Source: Palsa-504 sp963767565 (GTDB lineage: Bacteria > Actinomycetota > Actinomycetes > Streptosporangiales > Streptosporangiaceae). From it: a stretch of DNA of 64,000 bases. Location of the stretch: contig CAVYEG010000003.1 of NCBI GenBank assembly GCA_963767565.1, positions 62,001 through 126,000 on the forward strand, given 5' to 3'. A model generated the notes under the pieces. That model searched no databases. It was given only the letters and a program-made list of their open reading frames with translations, and was not told the origin of the DNA. The position numbers and the translations under genes are program-made. Of the stretch, positions 46,385 through 55,257 are shown piece by piece (position 1 is the first letter of the stretch; every line of letters begins with the position of its first letter).

Positions 46385-48799
46385 CTATTCGGTGTGCTTG
46401 ACGGCGGGGGCCCGGTCGGCCTCGTCGTCGTGGCCGGCCAGGGTCGCCTCGGCCGTGGTCCCGGGGACGGCGGCGGCCGCGCCTTCCACCGCGGGCGAGA
46501 CCGCGCCTGCCACCTCAGCGGCCGCGGGCGCCTCGTCACCCATGCCGGACGAGCGCCGCTTGGAGATCACGATGGCGGCCACGATGACGATGACCGCGCC
46601 GAGGGCGACGCCGACCCGCAGGCCGGTGTTGCTGCTGTACTTGACCACGCTGGTCGCGATCAGCAGCGAGACCAGGTTCATCACCTTGATGAGCGGGTTG
46701 ATGGCGGGGCCTGCGGTGTCCTTGAACGGGTCGCCGACGGTGTCGCCGACCACGGTGGCGGCGTGCGCCTCGGAGCCCTTGCCGCCGTGGTTGCCGTCCT
46801 CGACCAGCTTCTTGGCGTTGTCCCAGGCACCGCCGGAGTTGGCCAGGAAGATCGCCATCAGCACGCCGACCGCGATCGCGCCGGCCAGGTAGGAGCCGAG
46901 CGGCTGGTAGCCGAGCGCGAAGCCGACCGCGATCGGCGCCAGCACCGCGAGCAGGCCCGGGGTGATCAGCTCGCGCAGCGAGTCCCTGGTGACGATGTCG
47001 ACCACCCGGCTGTAGTCGGGCTTCTCGGTGTAGTCCATGATGCCCGGGTGGGTGCGGAACTGGTTCCGCACCTCCAGCACGACGCGCTGCGCGGCCCGGC
47101 CTACCGCCATGATCAGCAGGCTGGCGAACAAGAACACGATCGACGCGCCGACGATGACGCCGACCAGGACGTTCGGCTTGGCCACGTCCAGGCTGAAGGT
47201 GCCAGCGGCCTTGCCGGTCAGGGCCGACTCCACCTGGGTGCGGAACGCGCCGAACAGCGCGGTCGCGGCCAGCACCGCGGTCGCGATCGCGATGCCCTTG
47301 GTGATCGCTTTGGTGGTGTTGCCGATCGCGTCCAGCGTGGTCAGCGCCTGGGCGGCGTCGCCGTCCACGTCGCCGGACATCTCGGCGATGCCCTGCGCGT
47401 TGTCGGTAACCGGGCCGAAGGAGTCCATCGAGACGATCACGCCGACCGTGGTCAGCAGGCCGATCCCGGCCATGGCCACCGCGAACAGCGCGATGGTGGC
47501 GTTGCCGGTGGCCAGCAGGTAGGAGCCGAACACCGCGGCGCCGATCAGCAGCGCCGAGTACACCGCGGACTCCATGCCGATCGAGATGCCGGCCAGGATC
47601 ACGGTGGCCGCGCCGGTCTCGCTGCTCTCCCCGATGTCCTTGACCGGCCGCCGGTTGGTCTCGGTGAAGTACCCGGTCAGAAGCTGGATCGCCGAGGCCA
47701 GCACGATGCCGATCAGGATCGCGCCGAACGCGATCCAGCGCGGGTTGCCGTTGAAGTTGTGGATGGCCCTGTCGGTGACCCCGGCGAAGCTGGAAAAGTG
47801 CGCGGGCAGGAACGTGAAGCAGGCGACGGCCACGCCGATGACCGAGATGATCGCGGAGATGAAGAAGCCGCGGTTGATGGCGGTCATCCCGCTGCGGTCC
47901 CGCGGGCGCGGCGCGACCGAGAAGATGCCGATCACCGCGGTGATCACCCCGATGGCCGGGATGATCAGCGGGAAGATCAGGCCCTTGTCGCCGAAGGCGC
48001 TCTTGCCCAGGATCAGCGAGGCGACCAGCATGACCGAGTAAGACTCGAACAGGTCCGCGGCCATGCCGGCGCAGTCACCCACGTTGTCGCCGACGTTGTC
48101 CGCGATCGTGGCGGCGTTGCGCGGGTCGTCCTCGGGGATGCCCTGCTCGACCTTGCCGACCAGGTCCGCGCCCACGTCGGCGGCCTTGGTGTAGATGCCG
48201 CCGCCCACCCTCATGAACATGGCCAGCAGCGCCGCGCCGAAGCCGAAGCCCTCCAGCACCTCCGGCGCGTTCGCCTTGTAGATCAGCACCACGACCGCCG
48301 CGCCGAACAGGCCCAGGCCGACCGTGAACATGCCCGCCACGCCGCCGGTCCGGAACGCGATCCGGAACGCCCTCCGCTGGCCGCCCTCACGCGCGGCGGC
48401 CGCCACCCGGACGTTGCCGCGCACGGTCAGCGACATCCCGGTGAACCCGGTCAGCGCCGAGAACCCCGCCCCGACCAGGAAGAAGATGCTGCGGCCCCAG
48501 CGCACCTCCCCGCCGCCCTCGCTCACCGGCAGCACCAGCAGCACGAAGAAGATGATGAAGACGAACACGCCGAGGGTCCGGAACTGGCGGCGCAGATACG
48601 CGGCGGCGCCTTCCTGCACGGCGCGGGCGATGTCCTGCATCCGCTGGGTTCCCGTGCTGGCCGCGAGCACCTCCCGGACCAGCGCGCCGGCCACGCCCAG
48701 CGCGAGCAGGCCGATGACGGCCACGATGACAACCCAGGTCAGGTTGGAGCCGCTCACGCTGACGGGATTCGCCGCCAGCGCCGGGACGAGCCTGGACAA
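46385..48799 (-). CDS. hppA: Membrane proton-pumping pyrophosphatase (H+-PPase)
   Basis: Couples PPi hydrolysis to proton export across the membrane. The product is 804 residues with about 16 helices. Substrate motifs are DVGADLVGKVEQGIPEDDPR, DNVGDNVGDCAGMAADLFESY (two segments) and, C-terminally, VVGDTVGDPFKDTAGPAIN. GNTTKAITKG has Lys at the position that distinguishes potassium-independent from potassium-dependent enzymes (Ala). TTG 48799 is chosen because GGAGG lies 5 bases before it; the longer frame from 48844 lacks a site. Its location beside the bldG pair is conserved in Streptomyces. Confidence 0.93.
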   Translation of the reverse strand: MSRLVPALAANPVSVSGSNLTWVVIVAVIGLLALGVAGALVREVLAASTGTQRMQDIARAVQEGAAAYLRRQFRTLGVFVFIIFFVLLVLPVSEGGGEVRWGRSIFFLVGAGFSALTGFTGMSLTVRGNVRVAAAAREGGQRRAFRIAFRTGGVAGMFTVGLGLFGAAVVVLIYKANAPEVLEGFGFGAALLAMFMRVGGGIYTKAADVGADLVGKVEQGIPEDDPRNAATIADNVGDNVGDCAGMAADLFESYSVMLVASLILGKSAFGDKGLIFPLIIPAIGVITAVIGIFSVAPRPRDRSGMTAINRGFFISAIISVIGVAVACFTFLPAHFSSFAGVTDRAIHNFNGNPRWIAFGAILIGIVLASAIQLLTGYFTETNRRPVKDIGESSETGAATVILAGISIGMESAVYSALLIGAAVFGSYLLATGNATIALFAVAMAGIGLLTTVGVIVSMDSFGPVTDNAQGIAEMSGDVDGDAAQALTTLDAIGNTTKAITKGIAIATAVLAATALFGAFRTQVESALTGKAAGTFSLDVAKPNVLVGVIVGASIVFLFASLLIMAVGRAAQRVVLEVRNQFRTHPGIMDYTEKPDYSRVVDIVTRDSLRELITPGLLAVLAPIAVGFALGYQPLGSYLAGAIAVGVLMAIFLANSGGAWDNAKKLVEDGNHGGKGSEAHAATVVGDTVGDPFKDTAGPAINPLIKVMNLVSLLIATSVVKYSSNTGLRVGVALGAVIVIVAAIVISKRRSSGMGDEAPAAAEVAGAVSPAVEGAAAAVPGTTAEATLAGHDDEADRAPAVKHTE

Positions 48800-49046
48800 T
48801 TGGACCTCCTGGAACTCCGAACGGAAGAGGTGCCGATCGGGCACAAACGAGTGGCCGGGAGTCTACGCACGCACGGGCCGAACCATGAACACCGGACCAT
48901 TCCTAACAATTACGTTATCTCATCGTTACTTGCACGATAAAGGACCGAAACCCGAACGGCCACGGGCCAGCGGCCGGTGGGCGGCCGGGAGCCGGCGGCG
49001 AACCCGGGAGGCGGGACGGGCCGCCGGGCGGGCGGGCCGAAGGGGC

Positions 49047-49469
49047 TCAAGCCGGGGCAGCCGCTGACGGCCAGCTCATCCGGACGCTCACCCCGGAACT
49101 GGTCGAGGAAACCCGCACGTCATCGGCCAGACCGGAGATCACGGCCAGCCCGAACCCGGCCGGGAGGGCCGACCCGCCGTCATGGTCACGGGCCGGCGCC
49201 GACGGGCTGGCCGAGGGCGTCGGTGCGTGATCGCTGACCGTCACCACGAACCGCTCACCGGCGTCGGTCATCTCGATCCGGACCGGTTCGGCCGGGCAGT
49301 GCCGCCGGTGCGCTTCGACCGCGCGCGAACAGGCCTCACCCACCGCGAGGCGCACCTCATCGAGGAGGGCCTCGTCCACCCCGCTGCGCCGCGCCACCGC
49401 GGTGGCGACCAGCCGCGCGGTACGAACGTGCGCGGGCAGCGGCGTGAACGTTACTTCAACGGTGGCCAT
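49047..49469 (-). CDS. RsbW-like anti-sigma regulatory factor (HATPase_c_2)
   Basis: A 140-residue kinase-type switch protein. VEVTFTPLPAHVRTARLVAT, DEVRLAVGEACSRAVEAH (N box variant: EACSRAV in place of EAVTNAI) and GFGLAVISGLADDVRV (G box) match the GHKL ATPases that bind sigma factors and phosphorylate STAS antagonists. The N box lacks the usual Asn, so ATP hydrolysis or kinase activity may be reduced. It lies 20 bp after bldG and is presumably its partner. Confidence 0.85.
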   Translation of the reverse strand: MATVEVTFTPLPAHVRTARLVATAVARRSGVDEALLDEVRLAVGEACSRAVEAHRRHCPAEPVRIEMTDAGERFVVTVSDHAPTPSASPSAPARDHDGGSALPAGFGLAVISGLADDVRVSSTSSGVSVRMSWPSAAAPA

Positions 49470-49489
49470 CTCGGTGGGCCCAGCCGGCG

Positions 49490-49840
49490 TTACTTCTCGG
49501 ACTTCTTGGCCGCGATGGCCTCGTCCACGGTCTCGTGGATGCCGAACACCTTCGTCAGCCCGGTGATCCGGAAGATCTTGAGTATCCGCTCCTGGGTGCA
49601 CACCAGGTCCAGCGAGCCGTCGTGGGCGCGGACCCGCTTCAGCCCGCCGACCAGTACCCCGAGACCGGTGGAGTCCAGGAACTCGACCTTCTCCATGTTG
49701 ACCACGAGCTGGTAGTTGTTCTTGTTGACCAGATCGATGAGCAGCTCACGGAGCCGAGGCGCCGTGTACACATCAATCTCGCCCTCGACATCAACGACCT
49801 CGATGCCGTCCTTGTTGTAGTGACCCAGCTTCAGATCCAC
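49490..49840 (-). CDS. bldG: Anti-sigma factor antagonist, BldG-like STAS protein
   Basis: A 116-residue STAS protein. GGAGG lies 5 bases before GTG 49840, giving a start (VDLKLGHYN) that matches the length of Streptomyces BldG. EVVDVEGEIDVYTAPRLREL and VEFLDSTGLGVLVGGLKRVRA contain the conserved phospho-Ser (DSTG), and ERILKIFRITGLTKVF is nearly the BldG sequence. BldG controls morphological differentiation and stress sigma factors in Streptomyces. Here it is first in a two-gene unit with the anti-sigma gene and is divergent from the helicase. Confidence 0.9.
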   Translation of the reverse strand: MDLKLGHYNKDGIEVVDVEGEIDVYTAPRLRELLIDLVNKNNYQLVVNMEKVEFLDSTGLGVLVGGLKRVRAHDGSLDLVCTQERILKIFRITGLTKVFGIHETVDEAIAAKKSEK

Positions 49841-50005
49841 AAAATCCTCCTGCGCCATCACGGCGTCATCTCAAAGTCCCGCCGCCGGGCGCCGTAGCCT
49901 GTACCCGGGGCGTGATCCTGTGCGGCATTCAACCACGCTCCGGTGTCATGTCTATACGAAATCATGCCTCCGGGCATCCCCCAACGAGTGAGACACTGAA
50001 AAGCT

Positions 50006-52363
50006 GTGTCGACCATCACGGACATTTCCCCGCGCACGGGAGACTTCCCGCCTCCTCTACCCGCCGCACCGGCGGGTAACCGCGCGCTGGGCATCCTGCT
50101 GGGCGACACCCGGGCGGGCCGTCCCGTCCACGTCGAGCACATCCCGGCCCGGACCGGGCACGAGGTGCCGTGGCCGCAGTGGCTGCCCGCCGAGATCGTC
50201 GACGCCTTTGCCGGCCGCGGCATCCGCGCGCCCTGGTCGCATCAGGCCGCCGCCGCGGGTCACGCCCAGGCGGGCCGGAACGTGATCATCTCCACCAGCG
50301 CGGCGTCGGGCAAGTCGCTCGGCTACCTGATGCCCGCCCTCACCTCGGTGCTGGCCGGGGAGACCGTGCTGTACGTCACGCCCACCAAGGCGCTGGCGGC
50401 CGACCAGCTGGCCGCCATCCGGTCCCTGGGCCTGCCCGGGGTGCAGGCCGCCGTCTTCGACGGCGACTCCACCCGGGCCGAACGGGACTGGGCGCGCAGC
50501 CACGCTAGGTACCTGCTGACCACCCCGGACATGCTGCACCAGTCGCTGCTGCCCAGGCACGTGCGCTGGTCGGGATTCCTCGGCAGGCTGCGCTACGTGA
50601 TCATCGACGAGTGCCACGGGTACCGGGGGGTGTTCGGCTCGCATGTGGGACAGGTGCTGCGGCGGCTGCGCCGGGTGGTGGCGCATCATGCTCCGCCCGG
50701 TGCGGCGCCGCGGCCGGTCTTCATGCTCGCCTCGGCCACGGTCGGCGCGCCGGGCACCTGCGCCCGGCTGCTGACCGGGCTGGAGGCCGAGGAGGTGACC
50801 GAGGACGGTTCGCCGCGGGGGCCGCTGGCCTTCGCGCTGTGGGAGCCGCCGCTGACCGACGGCCGCGGCGAGGCCGGGGCCAGGCTGCGCCGCACAGCCA
50901 CCGCGCAGGCCGCGGACCTGCTGGCCCGGCTGGTGGGCGAGAACGTGCCGACCCTGGCCTTCATCAGGTCCCGCCGCGGCGCCGAGGCGGTCGCCCTGGC
51001 CGCCCGCCGGTCGCTCGGCACGACCGAGTCCGCCGGGGCGGCGGAGTCGAAGGTGGCCGCGTACCGGTCGGGCTACCTGCCGGAGGACCGGCGCAACCTG
51101 GAGGCGGCGCTCAGCGACGGCCGCCTGATCGGCCTGGCCACCACCACCGCGCTCGAGCTGGGCGTCAACATCACCGGGCTGGACGCGGTGCTCATCGCGG
51201 GCTGGCCGGGCACCTGGGCATCGCTGTGGCAGCAGGCGGGCCGGGCCGGGCGCGGCGGCCAGAGCGCCGCCGCCGTCCTCATCGCCCGCGACGACCCGCT
51301 GGACACCTACCTGATCCGCCACCCGGAGATCTTGCTGCGGCACCCGGTGGAAGCTACCGTGCTCGACCCGGGTAACCCCTACGTGCTAGCGCCGCACCTG
51401 TGCGCGGCCGCGGCCGAGCTGGCCCTCACCGAGCAGGACCTGGACACCTTCGGGCCGGGGGCCCGCCCGGTGGTGGACGAGCTGGTCCGGTCCGGCCGGT
51501 TGCGCCGGCGGGAGGCGGGCTGGTACAGCATGCGCCGCAGCCCCGCCCGGGCCGGCCTGCGCGGGGCCGGCGCCGCGCCGGTCCGGGTGGTGGAGGAGGC
51601 CACCGGCCGGCTGGTGGGCACGGTGGACGAGCCGTCCGCCCAGCTGCTGGTGCACGAGGGGGCGGTCTACGTGCACCAGGGCGACAGCTACCTGGTCGGC
51701 TGCCTGGACCTGGCCGACCGGGTGGCGCTGGTGGAACCGGGCGAGCCCGGCTACACCACCACGGCCCGGGACGTGACCGAGATCGAGGTGCGGGGCGAGC
51801 TGCGCCGCGCCACGTGGGCCGGGGGCGAGGTGGTCTTCGGTGACGTCCAGGTGACCCGCCAGGTGGTGGGTTACACCAGGCGCCGGGCCGACACCGGGAC
51901 CCCGATCGGCGATACCCCGCTGGACCTGCCGCCGCGGCACCTGCTCACCCGGGCGGTCTGGTGGACGCTCGCGGCCGGCGCGCGCGACGGGCTGGCCGCG
52001 GCGGGAACCGACCTGGGCGGCGCGGCCCACGCCGCGGAGCATGCGTGCATCGGCCTGCTGCCGCTGTTCGCCACCTGCGACCGATGGGACATCGGCGGTG
52101 TCTCCGCTGACCTGCACCCGGCCACGGGACGGCTCACCGTCTTCGTCTACGACGGCTGCGACGGAGGGGCCGGGTTCGCCGAACGCGGCTTCCAGGCCGC
52201 CCGGGACTGGCTGAGTGCCACCCGTCAGGCCATATCGGGCTGCGAGTGCGAGGCCGGCTGCCCCTCTTGCGTCCAGTCACCGAAATGCGGCAACGCTAAT
52301 CACCCGCTGTCCAAGCCAGGCGCGGTCGCGCTCCTCGACACCCTGCTCCGATTCCCGGCATAG
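50006..52363 (+). CDS. DEAD/DEAH-box helicase with C-terminal DUF1998 (SftH type)
   Basis: A 785-residue superfamily 2 helicase. It has Walker A STSAASGKSLGYLMP, motif Ia VTPTKALAADQL, motif Ib TTPDML, DExH box IIDECHGYRG, motif III LASATVG and motif VI WQQAGRAGRGGQ. The C terminus has a four-Cys cluster CECEAGCPSCVQSPKCG of the DUF1998 domain, probably a metal site. The architecture matches mycobacterial SftH, a 3'-5' DNA helicase, and Streptomyces homologues beside bldG. GTG 50006 is the first start; no strong ribosome site. Confidence 0.9.
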   Translation: MSTITDISPRTGDFPPPLPAAPAGNRALGILLGDTRAGRPVHVEHIPARTGHEVPWPQWLPAEIVDAFAGRGIRAPWSHQAAAAGHAQAGRNVIISTSAASGKSLGYLMPALTSVLAGETVLYVTPTKALAADQLAAIRSLGLPGVQAAVFDGDSTRAERDWARSHARYLLTTPDMLHQSLLPRHVRWSGFLGRLRYVIIDECHGYRGVFGSHVGQVLRRLRRVVAHHAPPGAAPRPVFMLASATVGAPGTCARLLTGLEAEEVTEDGSPRGPLAFALWEPPLTDGRGEAGARLRRTATAQAADLLARLVGENVPTLAFIRSRRGAEAVALAARRSLGTTESAGAAESKVAAYRSGYLPEDRRNLEAALSDGRLIGLATTTALELGVNITGLDAVLIAGWPGTWASLWQQAGRAGRGGQSAAAVLIARDDPLDTYLIRHPEILLRHPVEATVLDPGNPYVLAPHLCAAAAELALTEQDLDTFGPGARPVVDELVRSGRLRRREAGWYSMRRSPARAGLRGAGAAPVRVVEEATGRLVGTVDEPSAQLLVHEGAVYVHQGDSYLVGCLDLADRVALVEPGEPGYTTTARDVTEIEVRGELRRATWAGGEVVFGDVQVTRQVVGYTRRRADTGTPIGDTPLDLPPRHLLTRAVWWTLAAGARDGLAAAGTDLGGAAHAAEHACIGLLPLFATCDRWDIGGVSADLHPATGRLTVFVYDGCDGGAGFAERGFQAARDWLSATRQAISGCECEAGCPSCVQSPKCGNANHPLSKPGAVALLDTLLRFPA

Positions 52364-52693
52364 GTATCACAGAGAACACTAGGCTCGCTGCTCACCAATG
52401 CCCCGAACAGCCTGACACGGTACACTCACGACGAGTAGGACCTTCGGCACCGTTTGTTCGCGGACCGCGTAAGTGGTTACAGATCGTCCACGTTCCTCGT
52501 CTCAGCAGGCGATAAGTCGTACCAGCGGGTAACGATCTGCGGATAACACTGTTCACGGGCACGACGGATATGCTTCAATTTCCTTGGCTGAAAGCTGCAT
52601 CGGGGCCTCTCGGTGGTCGATTCGGGAGCTCTGCGGCTATAAGCTTTAATATAAGGACGGAGCCGGCCTCCCCCCCAGGGCCGGACCGTGCGC

Positions 52694-52726
52694 GCGGCCC
52701 CCGCTCTCCCCCCCGGCGGGGGCCGC
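52694..52726 (+). terminator. Rho-independent terminator
   Basis: GCGGCCCCCG-N13-CGGGGGCCGC is a perfect 10-bp GC stem followed by CTCCTTTCT. Confidence 0.6.
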
Positions 52727-53074
52727 CTCCTTTCTGCCGCCGTACCGCCTTTGTTCCGGTACGTGCGCCTTTGCCGGTAAACATCGGTCATCAAAGACCG
52801 GGCGATCCCCAAGTCAACGGCATGTGATCAGCAGAACTGATTCAGATCACGAATTGGTTACACGCCAGGTCTTTTCAGGCCCGCGATTTCGTCGTAGAAC
52901 GGTGGTACGGACTACAGAACGTCCGGGCACGGCAGCCAGGTACCCACGCGCGACCAGCCGCGGGAGGCGTGTCAGCCCAGGTCAGGCCGACGGTAGTCGC
53001 TCCGGCGACAAGTTCGGTCAGCCTGTCTGACAAAGAAGGTGCACGCTTGGTAGCCAGGAATGACGTGCTGCGCG

Positions 53075-53099
53075 GCGGCGCCCCGGCCAGGGGCGCCGC
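53075..53099 (+). terminator. Rho-independent terminator
   Basis: GCGGCGCCCC-GGCCA-GGGGCGCCGC is a perfect 10-bp stem with a 5-base loop followed by TTGCTTTT. The nearest supported gene upstream ends 700 bp away, so it may end an unannotated short transcript. Confidence 0.7.
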
Positions 53100-53322
53100 T
53101 TGCTTTTCCGGGCCTTTCTGCTGGCCCGCTTGGACCTCCCGCCGGAATCGTGGCACCATATCAGGCGAATCGCGACACATCGCGGTGGTCCCCTCGCGGA
53201 GCGAGAAACGCCGCGCCGGCCCCGGTGCAACGACGCCGGCCAGCGGGAACGTTAGCCTTGGTCCCTGGCCGGACTGCGCCAGCCTGGGCGTCAGCGGCCG
53301 GGCACGACGGGAGAGAGGCACG

Positions 53323-53814
53323 ATGGTCCGCAGCGAAACGCCGGGACCGGCAGGCAGTGAGCAGTCACTCGGGGATCTGGTGGCACTGGCCGCCAAAGAC
53401 ATCTCTCAGCTCGTCCGCTACGAGATCGACCTGGCCAAGACCGAGCTCAAGGGCGACATGCGCCGGGTCGGGCTGGCCGCGGCGCTGGGCGGCGTGGCAG
53501 CCTTCGTCGGCTGCCTGGTGCTCATCTTGCTCTGCATCGCCTTCGCCTTCGGGCTGGTCGCCCTGGGCATCTGGACCTGGGCGGCCTTTCTCATCGTGGC
53601 CGGGGTGGCGGTGCTGCTGGCCGGTATGGCGGTGCTGATTGCCGTGCTGAAGGTGCGGCAGCTGTCCGGCCTGCGCCGGACCAGGGAGTCGGTAACCGAG
53701 GGCATCGGCATGCTGCGCCGGGACGGCGAGGCGCCCAAGGCCAGCTTGAACGGCCAGCAGCCCGAGATCGACCGCGACGGCCAGCCCGAGATCGCCGCGC
53801 GCAGGTCGCGGTGA
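53323..53814 (+). CDS. Putative Actinobacterial holin-X / phage holin superfamily III-like protein
   Basis: A 163-residue membrane protein. An amphipathic stretch (LAAKDISQLVRYEIDLAKTEL) precedes two hydrophobic helices (about 60-85 and 88-112: ALGGVAAFVGCLVLILLCIA and the following span) and a charged tail. This matches DUF1469-type proteins common in actinomycetes, which despite the name are chromosomal and of unknown function. GGGAGAGAGG precedes the ATG. It starts a cluster with the hydrolase gene 12 bp downstream. Confidence 0.8.
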   Translation: MVRSETPGPAGSEQSLGDLVALAAKDISQLVRYEIDLAKTELKGDMRRVGLAAALGGVAAFVGCLVLILLCIAFAFGLVALGIWTWAAFLIVAGVAVLLAGMAVLIAVLKVRQLSGLRRTRESVTEGIGMLRRDGEAPKASLNGQQPEIDRDGQPEIAARRSR

Positions 53815-53826
53815 GGTGAACCCCTG

Positions 53827-54750
53827 ATGGCGGTGAACGCGGATGCCGCGGTTCAGATCGCCGGCCCGTGGAGCCACCGATCGGTGAGCGCCAACGGGAC
53901 CCGGTTCCATATCGCCGAAGCCGGCGACGGGCCCCTGGTGCTCCTGCTGCACGGCTTTCCCGAATTCTGGTGGACCTGGCGGCACCAGCTGGACTGGCTG
54001 CCCGCGGCCGGCTTCCGGGCCGTGGCCGTCGACCTGCGCGGCTACGGCGGCAGCGACAAGCCGCCCCGCGGCTACGACCTGGTCACGGCGGCCGCCGACG
54101 CCGCCGGGCTGGTGCGGTCCCTGGGCGAGGCGAACGCGATCGTGGTCGGGCACGGCTGGGGCGGGCTGGTCGCCTGGACGCTCGGCGTCTACTACCCCAA
54201 GGTCGCCGCGCGGCTGGCCGTGGTCTCGATGGCCCACCCGCTGCGGCTGCGGTCCGCGCTGCTGACCGACCCGCTCGGCCAGGGCCGCCGCAGCGGTTAC
54301 GCGTTCGGCTTCCAGCTGCCCATGTACCCGGAGCGGCAGCTGGTCAAGGACGGTGCCCGGCGGGTGGGACAGCTGCTGGAGGCCTGGTCGGCGCCGGGCT
54401 GGCCGGACCAGGCGACCGAGCAGGTCTACGCCCAGGCCATGCGGATCCCCTCGGTGGCCCATTCGGCGCTTGAGTATCAGCGCTGGCTGATGCGCAGCAC
54501 CCCGCGCCCGGACGGCATGCGCTACGTGCGGCGCATGCGCACCCTGATCCAGGTCCCGACCCTGCACCTGCACGGCGCGCTGGATTCCTGCGTGCTGCCC
54601 AGGACGGCCCGCGGCGCCGGGCGGTACGTGGACGGGCCCTACCGGTGGAAGGTCCTGGACGGCGCGGGGCATTTCCCGCACGAAGAGCGCCCGGTCGCCT
54701 TCAACACCGAGCTGCGCGGCTGGCTGGCCGACCCGGAACCGGAGCGGTGA
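53827..54750 (+). CDS. Alpha/beta hydrolase (epoxide hydrolase-like) lacking the usual nucleophile
   Basis: A 307-residue alpha/beta hydrolase. LLLHGFPEFWWTW is the oxyanion HGxP motif, and DLRGYGGSDKPP is typical of epoxide hydrolases. The nucleophile elbow expected as GHDWGG reads GHGWGG, so Asp (or Ser) is Gly. The acid (HGALDSCV) and catalytic His (GAGHFPHEE) remain. The change may abolish ester or epoxide hydrolysis or mark a binding role. In M. tuberculosis an epoxide hydrolase homologue (EphE) lies at the equivalent position next to marP. The stop overlaps the DUF309 start (GTGA). Confidence 0.85.
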   Translation: MAVNADAAVQIAGPWSHRSVSANGTRFHIAEAGDGPLVLLLHGFPEFWWTWRHQLDWLPAAGFRAVAVDLRGYGGSDKPPRGYDLVTAAADAAGLVRSLGEANAIVVGHGWGGLVAWTLGVYYPKVAARLAVVSMAHPLRLRSALLTDPLGQGRRSGYAFGFQLPMYPERQLVKDGARRVGQLLEAWSAPGWPDQATEQVYAQAMRIPSVAHSALEYQRWLMRSTPRPDGMRYVRRMRTLIQVPTLHLHGALDSCVLPRTARGAGRYVDGPYRWKVLDGAGHFPHEERPVAFNTELRGWLADPEPER

Positions 54751-55257
54751 CGCGGGATCGTGATCCGGCTGGCCGGCCCAGGAATGCCCGGCCGCGCGAC
54801 GCGCTGGGACGGCCGCTGGACCGCCGCGGCGACACGGGGGCGGCCAGGGTGCCCGACGACCTGGTGCTCGCCGGGCCTGAGGCGGCCCGGCTGGCCGATC
54901 AGCTGCTGCGCGCCGGGCGGCCCTTCCACGCCCACGAGGTGCTCGAGGCATCGTGGAAGTCCGGTCCGCCCGCCGAGCGTGACCTGTGGCAGGGACTGGC
55001 CCAGATCGCGGTCGGGCTGACCCACGCCCACCGGGGCAACGCCCGCGGCGCCGTGACCTTGCTCCGGCGCGGTTCCCAGCGGGTCCGTGCCTACCGGGAG
55101 CAGGGCGGGCTCGCCCCGGACGGTGACCATCCGTACGGCATCGACGTGCCCGGCTTCCTGGCCACGTCGGACGACCTCGCGGCGCGGATCGAACGGGACG
55201 GGCTTGGCCGCCTGCCGGCCAGCGAGCTGCGGCCGGGGCTGCTGACCGCCGGGACGT
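54747..55257 (+). CDS. DUF309 family protein (3' end uncertain)
   Basis: GTG 54747 overlaps the hydrolase stop and gives RDRDPAGRPRNARPRDALG, the usual actinobacterial N terminus of this family. The DUF309 core is FHAHEVLEASWK and ERDLWQGLAQIAVGLTHAH, an all-helical fold of unknown function with a possible metal-binding His pair (HAHE). Homology fades near 55230, but the frame stays open to 57179, antisense to marP and the NUDIX gene. A stop was probably lost by a small indel near 55230-55250, and the end shown is the limit of support. Confidence 0.7.

Larger units (their letters stand above)
52364..53322. other. Long intergenic region without a supported gene
   Basis: About 960 bp, locally lower in GC around 52380-52650. 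The frames in it lack coding bias or family motifs. It holds two strong hairpin terminators (52694-52726, 53075-53099) and GTGATC/GATCAC arms at 52825-52851. A terminator without an upstream ORF suggests a small RNA ending near 53105, but no promoter is clear. Confidence 0.5.

Noticed and set aside
52477..52812. 111-codon minus-strand frame in the long gap
   Set aside because: Mixed Arg/Pro-rich composition, crosses a strong terminator, weak codon bias and no family pattern.
53323..53814. Prophage lysis gene
   Set aside because: Holin-like in name only; no endolysin or phage genes are adjacent and the neighbours are core chromosomal genes.
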